A stretch of DNA of 7,477 bases from an uncultured Gammaproteobacteria bacterium (GTDB lineage Bacteria > Pseudomonadota > Gammaproteobacteria > Chromatiales > Chromatiaceae): contig CALAZS010000015.1 of NCBI GenBank assembly GCA_937926265.1, positions 1-7,477 of the forward strand, read 5' to 3'. Of this stretch, positions 1 through 6,227 are shown one piece after another; positions within the stretch are counted from its first letter, which is position 1, and each line of letters starts with the position of its first letter. The translations under genes and the position numbers were made by a program. A model generated the notes under the pieces. It worked only from the letters and a program-made list of their open reading frames with translations, was not told the DNA's origin and made no database searches.

Positions 1-41
1 CTTGGATTAATTTGGAAATATATCAGCTATCTTTAAAAATG

Positions 42-60
42 GCTACTTAGAGCACTAAGC
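42..60 (-). terminator. Weak hairpin after the CHASE2 gene, possible terminator
   Basis: In the 95 bases after the CHASE2 stop, CTTAG and CTAAG (46-50 and 55-59) form a 5-bp stem with a 4-nt loop. On the minus-strand transcript a short T run (TTTTT) follows within about 10 nt. The stem is short and A+T-rich, so this is only a candidate. Nothing else is recognisable in this stretch. Confidence 0.25.
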
Positions 61-95
61 AGTTTAATTGCCTTAAATAATTGCCTGTGAGATTT

Positions 96-1589
96 TCAGC
101 TTTTCTGATTTTGCCCATCCAGCAAACCTTTCTGGTATGCCCGATCCAGTTCAAGCTGATGTTGATGGGCTGTTTTTTGGTCATTTTCCCTGGTGATTTC
201 AATGAACGCACTGGAGATCAAACTCGCCAGTACTGACGACAGGATAATAAATGTGGCTGCTGCATCAAATAGCAATCCTGTTTTATGAAAGAGCATAAAA
301 CCAGCAAATAAAACAAGGCCGTTTAATGTCAAACCCAGAATCGTGGAGACCAGGTTTCTTGGGGCATGGACAAGTAAACGGGCAAACCGGGAGTCAGTTT
401 TTGGAATATACCAGATGAGAAAAATTCCAAGAATCAAAATAGCCGTTGTCTCAGACCAGATCATGACATCCGGCCTGAACAGAAAACGTCCGTCGAAAAT
501 AGACTCAACCAGCTGCGCCTGGATTTCTATACCCGGCACAAGTTCACCCAATGCCGTCGTTCTCATGTCGTTGAGACCTGCCCCGGTCAAACCCAACATT
601 ATCAGCTTGTTTTGAAAAAGATCGGTTAAATCTTTTTCCTTCATTACATCATTTGCCGATACATATCGATGCAGGTTGTTTTCAAACCTGGAAAAATGCA
701 GCCAGACCTTGCCATCTGATTGCGATGGCACAGTGATGTCAGCAACAGACAAACTCTGGACGCCGGTTTGATCTGATAAAACTTCTATAGCTTCACTACC
801 GGAAGCCACTCTTAACATTTCCAGTGCCAGCCCGGGAACCAGAGTATTGCTCAAATTCATAATCAGAGGAATTTTTCTGACAACACCCTGCTCAAGATCA
901 ACACTTAAAACCGCCTGACCGCTGGCGGCAAACTGCAGTTCTGGCAGACTTGCCAGCACCCGGGTGAAATATCGTACAAATGGCAAGGGGCTTTCGCCGG
1001 TCACCTTGATGGGTTTTGTCAGCAGATGTTCAGAGGTTGTGTAAGCCTCATGATCAAACCCTGCCGCACCTAAGATAACCGGCGCCTGGCTAAACGCTTC
1101 TGCAAGAACAACCTCATGGCTTGGCAGGGCTTTAAGGGATTCACCGAGAAAAGCGGCAAACTCAGGCAGGTTATCCGCAACCTTGTCCGGTGATGTCTGG
1201 TCCGGTTCCGGCATGTACATATCCAGACCAATTGCTGCTGGTTGAAAAGCATTTATTTTGCTGATTAACTCTGCCAGACGGTTTCTTGGCCAGGGCCATT
1301 GACCAATATCAGCAAGACTTTCTTCATCAATGGCAACAATAGTGACCGGTTGGCTTTGAGGTATTCTTGGAAAAATACGCTGGTATTCGTCAAACAAAAA
1401 ACGCCGTGCCTTTCTGAACGGTTTGCTGACCTGGTGAAAAACTTCTTCCAGCATTCCCGGCTGTTTGATTGCTTCATCACGATAACTGTAAATATTCACA
1501 GCCATCAGGAATAAAAGAATCACCAGTGCAGTAGGACGACCCTTTTGCGCCAGGAACAACTGTTCGACGAAGTGAACAACACGCTTCAA
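96..1589 (-). CDS. CHASE2-domain membrane sensor protein without an output domain
   Basis: Probable inner-membrane sensor of 497 residues. A first membrane helix (about 19-36) is followed by a periplasmic CHASE2 domain (about 45-372). Its family-typical patches are the strand VTIVAIDEESL with GQWPWPR (82-102), IGLDMYMPEPD (120-130), and the C-terminal block NKLIMLGLTGAGLNDMRTT (327-345) with VPGIEIQAQ (351-359). Three helices follow (about 376-396, 412-434, 438-463). CHASE2 proteins usually continue into an adenylate/guanylate cyclase, kinase or GGDEF domain. This one stops after a polar tail of about 33 residues that resembles no enzyme. The start is TTG at 1587-1589: an in-frame stop lies at 1623-1625, no ATG or GTG intervenes, an AGGT Shine-Dalgarno sits 7 nt upstream, and the next ATG (Met29) would cut the first helix. 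It is the last gene of the four-gene unit, 5 bp after the OmpA-like gene. The CHASE2 assignment is firm. The ligand is unknown, and a partner-dependent role is inference. Confidence 0.88.
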   Translation of the reverse strand: MKRVVHFVEQLFLAQKGRPTALVILLFLMAVNIYSYRDEAIKQPGMLEEVFHQVSKPFRKARRFLFDEYQRIFPRIPQSQPVTIVAIDEESLADIGQWPWPRNRLAELISKINAFQPAAIGLDMYMPEPDQTSPDKVADNLPEFAAFLGESLKALPSHEVVLAEAFSQAPVILGAAGFDHEAYTTSEHLLTKPIKVTGESPLPFVRYFTRVLASLPELQFAASGQAVLSVDLEQGVVRKIPLIMNLSNTLVPGLALEMLRVASGSEAIEVLSDQTGVQSLSVADITVPSQSDGKVWLHFSRFENNLHRYVSANDVMKEKDLTDLFQNKLIMLGLTGAGLNDMRTTALGELVPGIEIQAQLVESIFDGRFLFRPDVMIWSETTAILILGIFLIWYIPKTDSRFARLLVHAPRNLVSTILGLTLNGLVLFAGFMLFHKTGLLFDAAATFIILSSVLASLISSAFIEITRENDQKTAHQHQLELDRAYQKGLLDGQNQKS

Positions 1590-1600
1590 TCGAATTACCT
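1590..1600 (-). promoter_or_regulatory. Ribosome binding site supporting the TTG start of the CHASE2 gene
   Basis: AGGT (1600-1597) overlaps the stop codon of the OmpA-like gene (1595-1597) and lies 7 nt before TTG at 1587-1589. It is the only start-codon signal between the in-frame stop at 1623-1625 and the first membrane helix. Confidence 0.55.
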
Positions 1601-2317
1601 GATATTGATTTCGACGCGTCGGTTACGCGCTTCCGGGACATTATCTTGAGTAGGCACGAGTGGTTCACGCTCTCCCCTACCGGCTGATTCAATCAGGTTC
1701 TTATCAACTCCCTGACTGATAAGAATATCGACAACAGTTCCAGCACGTTGCAGAGAAAGTCTGTCATTTGTTTCAAGCTTGCCAACCGTATCGGTATGCC
1801 CGGTCACCCGTATTTCAGGCGCAGGCCAGTCAGTTAAAGTATTTTCGAGTGTTTTGACGGTCTGCAATGACTCTTTGGTGAGTTCAGTTGCCGAACCGGA
1901 TTCGAACTTGAGAATAAAAGATTCAGGTCTTCTTGGCTGGGCAGCGAGCACATTACCATAACGCGCCTCTACCGAAGCCGCACTTTCAGTCTTGGCTTGC
2001 AATGTACCGGCATCATCCACATCAACAGCCGCATATGCCTTGTCGAGCACCTTGCTGCCCGCATCTGATTCAACGATAACCGCACCTACTTTGCCGTCAG
2101 GTCCGGGTAACAGAATAATCCGGTCTGGTTCAACATCGCAGCCTTCAAGGCGCTCACTGGCATTCCAGACACCTGTGCGCACGCATTCACCGTTAGTGCT
2201 TAAAGCCGCCATGCCACGCGAATCAGTCAAATAACTTTGACTGGCCTGTGAACCTGCTGCAACAACCAACAGTAATGAAGCTAAAAACTTGAAAGTGCTT
2301 TTAATTTGAGAACCCAT
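1595..2317 (-). CDS. OmpA-family peptidoglycan-binding envelope protein
   Basis: Exported protein of 240 residues, expected to link the outer membrane or periplasm to peptidoglycan. An N-terminal signal peptide (about 1-26) has a positive start, the core FLASLLLVVAAG and probable cleavage near SQA-SQ. The short N-terminal region has a two-cysteine patch, GECVRTGVW (43-51) and EGCD (58-61), also seen in other proteobacterial OmpA-like proteins; C45 and C60 could form a disulfide. There is no eight-stranded barrel. A linker leads to the OmpA C-terminal domain (about 132-240), with TGHTDTVG (172-179), N184, LSLQRA (187-192), GRGEREP (213-219) and ARNRRVEI (230-237). D176 and R191 match the Asp and Arg that bind diaminopimelate in OmpA. 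The start lies 2 bp after the fecR-like stop and has a strong Shine-Dalgarno, so translation is probably coupled. The domain assignment is firm; its role within the locus is inferred from position. Confidence 0.92.
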   Translation of the reverse strand: MGSQIKSTFKFLASLLLVVAAGSQASQSYLTDSRGMAALSTNGECVRTGVWNASERLEGCDVEPDRIILLPGPDGKVGAVIVESDAGSKVLDKAYAAVDVDDAGTLQAKTESAASVEARYGNVLAAQPRRPESFILKFESGSATELTKESLQTVKTLENTLTDWPAPEIRVTGHTDTVGKLETNDRLSLQRAGTVVDILISQGVDKNLIESAGRGEREPLVPTQDNVPEARNRRVEINIR

Positions 2318-2333
2318 GATTATTCTCCCTCCC
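2318..2333 (-). promoter_or_regulatory. Strong ribosome binding site of the OmpA-like gene inside the fecR-like 3' end
   Basis: GGGAGGGAG (2333-2325) lies 7 nt before the ATG at 2315-2317. The same bases are the last codons of the fecR-like gene (Arg-Glu-Gly-Glu), and its stop is 2 bp before the ATG. Ribosomes finishing fecR would arrive at this start, which supports coupled translation. Confidence 0.75.
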
Positions 2334-2778
2334 TGTCAGCAGCTTCAATAATAAACTCCGTACCCCTGACACCAAGTGTCACAGCAGAGGTATTAAACTT
2401 AACTGAGTCCGGGTTACTTTTTGCAAGCTTGCCTGAAATTACAGACAAGGTGCCACGTTTGACGGTTGCATCCAGTTTGCCTGCATGAGTGGTTGTGTTG
2501 AAACTGAACTTGTTTAATTCGAGTACCGAATTATCACCGGCGGATAACTGCGTGTTATCTCTTAACATGATGCCAACCGAAGAATTTTCACCGGTTGTTA
2601 CCTTGTCACTGGCAAATACCGGGGAACCTACCTTGGCAGCCACTGACTTGTCACCACGAAAGATATTGACATCACCCTGAACAGTTTTGACCAGACCGGC
2701 GAGCTCTGCAGAAAGGCCTTGAGTGGAAAACACAAGCCCAACCAGGGCGATTAACAGGCAATACTTAAACATTTTCAT
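2320..2778 (-). CDS. Secreted FecR-domain protein
   Basis: Small periplasmic protein of 152 residues. The signal peptide (1-24, hydrophobic core CLLIALVGLVF) has a probable cleavage after GLSA. Nearly all the rest is one FecR-type beta-rich domain: GDVNIFRG (35-42), the block VGSPVFASDKVTTGENSSVG (50-69), LRDNTQLSAGDNSVLEL (72-88), and the C-terminal strand pair with TLSVISGKLA (110-119) and the hallmark TLGVRGTEF (134-142). It lacks the anti-sigma region and membrane helix of true FecR, and no fecI, fecA or TonB-receptor gene is nearby, so iron-citrate regulation is unlikely. Stand-alone secreted FecR proteins of this kind occur beside CHASE2 and OmpA genes in other Proteobacteria. The gene begins 30 bp after the HD-GYP stop and has a good Shine-Dalgarno (GAGGT, 4 nt spacing). 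The binding partner is unknown; another envelope protein or a glycan is possible. Confidence 0.88.
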   Translation of the reverse strand: MKMFKYCLLIALVGLVFSTQGLSAELAGLVKTVQGDVNIFRGDKSVAAKVGSPVFASDKVTTGENSSVGIMLRDNTQLSAGDNSVLELNKFSFNTTTHAGKLDATVKRGTLSVISGKLAKSNPDSVKFNTSAVTLGVRGTEFIIEAADREGE

Positions 2779-2782
2779 AAAT

Positions 2783-2787
2783 ACCTC
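2783..2787 (-). promoter_or_regulatory. Ribosome binding site of the fecR-like gene
   Basis: GAGGT, 4 nt before the ATG at 2776-2778, within the 30-bp gap after the HD-GYP stop. No promoter-like sequence is evident in that gap, so expression from the upstream gene is likely. Confidence 0.6.
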
Positions 2788-2808
2788 GCTGGCTATTAAT
2801 TTATCTTT

Positions 2809-5800
2809 TTATTTCTGTTTTATCTCACAGTTCATGTACTGCTCTATATCCACTTCATCGATCTGTTTAGCATCCATGTGTTTTTTAGCGTAATCAAGAT
2901 AAACGCCTGACTTGAGGAACAACTTGAAAACGTCAGCATCAATATGGGCATCCTTACACATGAAGCCCATAATCTTGATGGCTTCTGACAGCTTCTTGGC
3001 CTTTTTATAAGGTCGGTCTGAAGCGGTTAATGCTTCAAAGATATCAGCCAACACCATGATCCTGGCATGAATGGACAACTCGTCCCTGGTAAGCTTACGT
3101 GGATAACCAGTGCCAATCAGGGTTTCATGATGCGTGCCGGCATACTCAGGCACACGCTTGAGATGATCCGGCAACGGCAATTGTTCGAGCATGCGTATCG
3201 TCATAATGATATGTTCATTAATCTTGAAGCGCTCTTCTTCGGTCAGCGTGCCCCTGGAAATACTCAGGTTATATAGCTCACCCTTGTTGTACAAATGTTC
3301 CGGTACATCCAGTTTGAATCCCTGCGCCTTGTAAGCTTCCTCATCAAAGTTTTCCCTGGGAATCACGTGATGAGATTTGTCATCCAGCAGTTTTTCTTCA
3401 ACCGGCAAATCCTCTTTAGGCTGTTCCCCAAACAGCTTAAGCTCCTCTTCTGAAAGACCAAGGCGATTATCGAAATGGCGCATCCAGCGTTTTTCAGCAA
3501 TTTCAGCTAATCGCTGCTGCTTGTCTTCGCTTAAAAACTCACCGCCAACATTACATTCCGCAATGAAGTTAAATTCATCAATGAGTTTTTGTTTTTCCTG
3601 CTCCAACCAATCTTTTACGCTTTCAGCCTGTTCACCATCAAGCTGACGGTTCAAACCGGTGATTTCGGCATCGCGCCATAAAACCTCAAAGCGGGTACGA
3701 ATTTCGTTGATACGGTTATTGATGGTTTCAAGCTTGGTAGCCTTATCAACAACGTATTCGGGTGTAATCACCTTGCCACAGTCATGTAACCAGGCACCGA
3801 CCCTGAACTCACGCCACTGATCATCATTTTCCATGTGGAAATCATCAAATGGCGGTGTATCAAGATCATGTGCTTTTTGAGCAAGCATCATGGCGATCTC
3901 GGGCACCCGGGTACAGTGCCCTCCAGTGTAAGGTGACTTGGTGTCAATCGCATCGGCAATCAGCAGGATAAAGGAATCCATTAGCTCTTCCTGGGCTTTT
4001 TCAAAGGCCTGGATGCTCTCTGTCATGTGAATCATTGATTCAGAAAGACTCACCATTTCCTTGATATGCGTTTTTACTTTTTTAACATCCTTGTAACGAC
4101 GCATTGCAATTTTATCATTTTCATTCATCAGGGCTTGAATTGGTTTAAGAATCTGCCTGATCGCAAATAAAATGATGGGCAATGACAATAAAACGACTGC
4201 AATTGCTGAATACAGTGAAACTCTAACCTTCTCCATAAAAGGCCCGAGGAAACTCTCGGTTGATTCAACGATGCCAAGACGGTGACCTTTTTCAGCAAAT
4301 GTATCCAGAGGCGAGGAATATGCGTAATAGCTGGAGTGTTCATTTTCATAACGAATCAGGCCGCTTTCTTCATCAGACTTGAACCCCATGAAAACCCTAT
4401 CCGCCACACTGGATGATTTAACATCAGATTCAGCACATTTCATTCCAGGTTTACAGCTATTTTTTTCAAGGCGTTGTTTTAACTGGTCAATTTCTTCGGG
4501 AGTGACCGAGGTTATTGCCTGGTTAATGATATCTCTAAGTTTGCCCTGTTCTTTTTGAACCATGATATGAAGCTTTTTGGATGAATTATCATCGAAATCT
4601 TTTAGCCAGGGGCCCAGGTAAAGATTTTCAAGTTGGTATTTATCACTGATGTAATCCAACGAGAGCTGATGATCGACGGTTGCATCGGCTAAGCCATCAT
4701 GAACAGCAAAATAAGCATCCAGGGTAGTTTCAGCTTCAATGATGTTGATTTGGGGATAATTTTCCCGGATAAAATCTATCGTACCCCAGCCTTTTGGCAA
4801 GGCGATTGTTTTACCATTAAGATCAGTTAAAGAATCTATGTTCACACCTTTTCGTAAAATAACCTGGGTTTTATACTCATAAAAAGCATCAGTAAATAAC
4901 GCAAATTCTTTACGCTCTTCAATAAAGAAAGCAGATTGAAGTAGATCAAGGTTGCCTTCCTTGAAAAGCTCAACTAGTTCATCCCAGGTATAACCGTTGA
5001 TAAACTGAATCTTTAATCCAATCTTGCTGGCCAACAGGTTTAAATAATCAACTGAATACCCCATTGGTACTCCGCGAACAGCAAAATCCAGCGGTGGCCA
5101 GTCTACTTCGTTGGAAACACGCAGCAACCCGAGGTTTTCTACAAACTTTTTATCCTCGTCTGATAACTGCAGGGGGGTAAAATCAACATCAAAATCACTG
5201 GCTTTATTTGTTTGCAAAACTTCCGGGTTAGATGAAGCGTATTTTTCACCATAAACATCGTAAAGAAAGATTTCACTACTTTCACCAAAGCTCTGAGCCT
5301 GTAGAAATTCATTAAGCGCAGACATGGTAATGTCCATACCAAGAACACCATTATTACTATCAAGTTTTTTAGCATAGGTGATACCCGATGAATTAATAAA
5401 GGAAAACAGGTAAGGCTCGGTTCTGGTAACTTTTTCACTTTTCAGCGCTTTTCTAAACCAGGGTCTTATGCGTGGATCGTAATTGGTGGTCTGGACTTTA
5501 CTTGAAAGCAATTGCAGGTATTCGTTATAGAAAAACCAATGCTTGTTGTGCTGACTACCATTATTGATATTGGTATTGGTACCGGGATTGGTATCAGCAT
5601 TGGTGATGTGAACCACAGCATATTGTGCGGCTTTATCAGCTCCGAATTTTTCATGAAGCCCTTCGAAACGCTTCATATGAATGACTTCATAAAAGTCACC
5701 ATTGTTTTTTCCAATATAAACAGCGTAAATTCCGGGATTACTATTCAGTACATTAATCATCGTGTCGATGTTTTTATGCAACTCACCCGGCAAAGGAATT

Positions 5801-6036
5801 TTTTCAAGGCCTTTACTGTGTGAGGCCAACTCGATGACACCTTGTAACTGGTCGTCCCTCTCACGAATAAAAATACTGAGCTTTTCGGCTACCTGTTCAA
5901 AGGTACTGTCGGCGGCCTTGTCCGCAAGGCTTAAACTGAACGAGTACTGAAGTCCAATCAATACCACTGAGATCATGCCAATAATGGCAATAAAATAAGT
6001 CAACAGGTTGACTTTGATCGAAATGCTTTTAAACAT
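2809..6036 (-). CDS. Membrane HD-GYP phosphodiesterase with periplasmic Cache and solute-binding sensor domains
   Basis: Probable cyclic-di-GMP (possibly cGAMP) phosphodiesterase of 1075 residues. In order: membrane helix (about 9-32); periplasmic double Cache domain with the typical YDPRIRPWF (186-194) and GVLGMDITMSAL (230-241); a type-3 solute-binding (SBP_bac_3) domain (about 296-526); the remaining Cache strands (about 555-600); second helix (about 608-627); HAMP (about 628-682); and HD-GYP (about 690-1060). Active-site elements visible are GGH (705-707), HD (751-752) with GK (754-755), EH (941-942), HHE (969-971), GTGYP (975-979) and D998, so the enzyme looks intact. About 160 extra residues lie between the HD and the H942 ligand. 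In the solute-binding domain, R375 and D455 sit where amino-acid-binding family members hold their ligand. The start at 6034-6036 keeps the first helix; the Shine-Dalgarno is weak (AAAGAA, 10 nt). First gene of the four-gene unit. The HD-GYP call is firm; substrate and signal are inferred. Confidence 0.93.
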   Translation of the reverse strand: MFKSISIKVNLLTYFIAIIGMISVVLIGLQYSFSLSLADKAADSTFEQVAEKLSIFIRERDDQLQGVIELASHSKGLEKIPLPGELHKNIDTMINVLNSNPGIYAVYIGKNNGDFYEVIHMKRFEGLHEKFGADKAAQYAVVHITNADTNPGTNTNINNGSQHNKHWFFYNEYLQLLSSKVQTTNYDPRIRPWFRKALKSEKVTRTEPYLFSFINSSGITYAKKLDSNNGVLGMDITMSALNEFLQAQSFGESSEIFLYDVYGEKYASSNPEVLQTNKASDFDVDFTPLQLSDEDKKFVENLGLLRVSNEVDWPPLDFAVRGVPMGYSVDYLNLLASKIGLKIQFINGYTWDELVELFKEGNLDLLQSAFFIEERKEFALFTDAFYEYKTQVILRKGVNIDSLTDLNGKTIALPKGWGTIDFIRENYPQINIIEAETTLDAYFAVHDGLADATVDHQLSLDYISDKYQLENLYLGPWLKDFDDNSSKKLHIMVQKEQGKLRDIINQAITSVTPEEIDQLKQRLEKNSCKPGMKCAESDVKSSSVADRVFMGFKSDEESGLIRYENEHSSYYAYSSPLDTFAEKGHRLGIVESTESFLGPFMEKVRVSLYSAIAVVLLSLPIILFAIRQILKPIQALMNENDKIAMRRYKDVKKVKTHIKEMVSLSESMIHMTESIQAFEKAQEELMDSFILLIADAIDTKSPYTGGHCTRVPEIAMMLAQKAHDLDTPPFDDFHMENDDQWREFRVGAWLHDCGKVITPEYVVDKATKLETINNRINEIRTRFEVLWRDAEITGLNRQLDGEQAESVKDWLEQEKQKLIDEFNFIAECNVGGEFLSEDKQQRLAEIAEKRWMRHFDNRLGLSEEELKLFGEQPKEDLPVEEKLLDDKSHHVIPRENFDEEAYKAQGFKLDVPEHLYNKGELYNLSISRGTLTEEERFKINEHIIMTIRMLEQLPLPDHLKRVPEYAGTHHETLIGTGYPRKLTRDELSIHARIMVLADIFEALTASDRPYKKAKKLSEAIKIMGFMCKDAHIDADVFKLFLKSGVYLDYAKKHMDAKQIDEVDIEQYMNCEIKQK
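5557..5610 (-). repeat. Degenerate ACCAAT hexamer repeat encoding Thr-Asn steps
   Basis: Within the HD-GYP gene, ATTGGT (ACCAAT on the coding strand) occurs at 5569-5574, 5575-5580, 5587-5592 and 5599-5604, always in the same six-base phase. It encodes a Thr-Asn-rich loop, residues about 143-160 of the distal Cache subdomain. Because the unit is a multiple of three, gain or loss of copies would keep the frame. Confidence 0.7.
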
Positions 6037-6061
6037 AATAAAAATATTCTTTAATTTATGA

Positions 6062-6072
6062 GGGGGGGGGGG
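6062..6072 (-). repeat. Homopolymer run of 11 C (11 G on the + strand) in the 5' leader
   Basis: An uninterrupted run of 11 G as written, so C on the transcribed strand. It lies 26-36 nt before the HD-GYP start codon and a few bases after the predicted transcription start. It is the longest G/C homopolymer in the window and sits in otherwise A+T-rich DNA. Runs of this length slip during replication and are used for phase variation in several bacteria. It is not in the coding frame (TGA stands upstream and no start codon is available), so any effect would be on transcription or translation rate. Run length could also be a sequencing artefact. Confidence 0.9.
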
Positions 6073-6081
6073 ATTAAATCA

Positions 6082-6108
6082 ATTGTAGCCTAGTATCATT
6101 CTTGTTAA
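6082..6108 (-). promoter_or_regulatory. Candidate sigma-70 promoter for the HD-GYP/FecR/OmpA/CHASE2 unit
   Basis: On the minus strand TTAACA (6108-6103, five of six to TTGACA) is followed after 15 bp by TACAAT (6087-6082, five of six to TATAAT). The spacer is slightly short. An A+T-rich palindrome, AATAATTATT (6122-6131), lies just upstream, where an UP element would sit. Predicted transcription start is near 6075-6076, giving a leader of about 40 nt that contains the C tract. Found by eye, not tested. Confidence 0.45.
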
Positions 6109-6227
6109 AGCAATGATATCCAATAATTATTTCGGGTTATTCTAAAGATTTCCCTACTGGATTCTACTTTTGGGTTTGACTTTTGGGATTTCCTGGCTGT
6201 TTTCTAAGCAGGCTTTTTCAGCCGGAT

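Noticed and set aside
343..615. Plus-strand frame of 90 codons opposite the CHASE2 gene
   Set aside because: Antisense to a conserved domain, no recognisable protein features and no promoter or ribosome binding site.
1477..1692. Minus-strand 71-codon frame bridging the OmpA-like and CHASE2 genes
   Set aside because: It overlaps both genes in another frame and has no family features; the TTG start of the CHASE2 gene explains the junction.
2320..2778. FecR-like gene as part of an iron-citrate (FecI/FecR/FecA) system
   Set aside because: The protein has a signal peptide and a lone FecR domain, with no anti-sigma region or membrane helix, and no sigma factor or TonB-dependent receptor is in the window.
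5512..5823. Plus-strand reading frame with a Gly-Ile-Gly-Thr repeat that looks like a designed motif
   Set aside because: It is the antisense shadow of the ACCAAT hexamer repeat inside the HD-GYP gene; it has no ribosome binding site and lies wholly within a well-supported gene.
6037..6081. Extension of the HD-GYP coding frame upstream through the C tract, making the tract a translational on/off switch
   Set aside because: The frame is open only back to a TGA just before the tract and contains no ATG, GTG or TTG, so the tract is very unlikely to be translated.
6166..6187. Two direct copies of ACTTTTGGG spaced 13 bp apart in the intergenic region
   Set aside because: Only two short copies, far upstream of the predicted promoter, with no symmetry resembling a known operator; chance is a sufficient explanation.
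6195..6223. GGCTG...CAGCC inverted repeat (or the smaller GGCT/AGCC hairpin at 6211-6223) as a terminator of the site-2 protease gene
   Set aside because: The long version has a 19-nt loop, the short one only 4 bp, and neither is followed by a T run on the minus strand.
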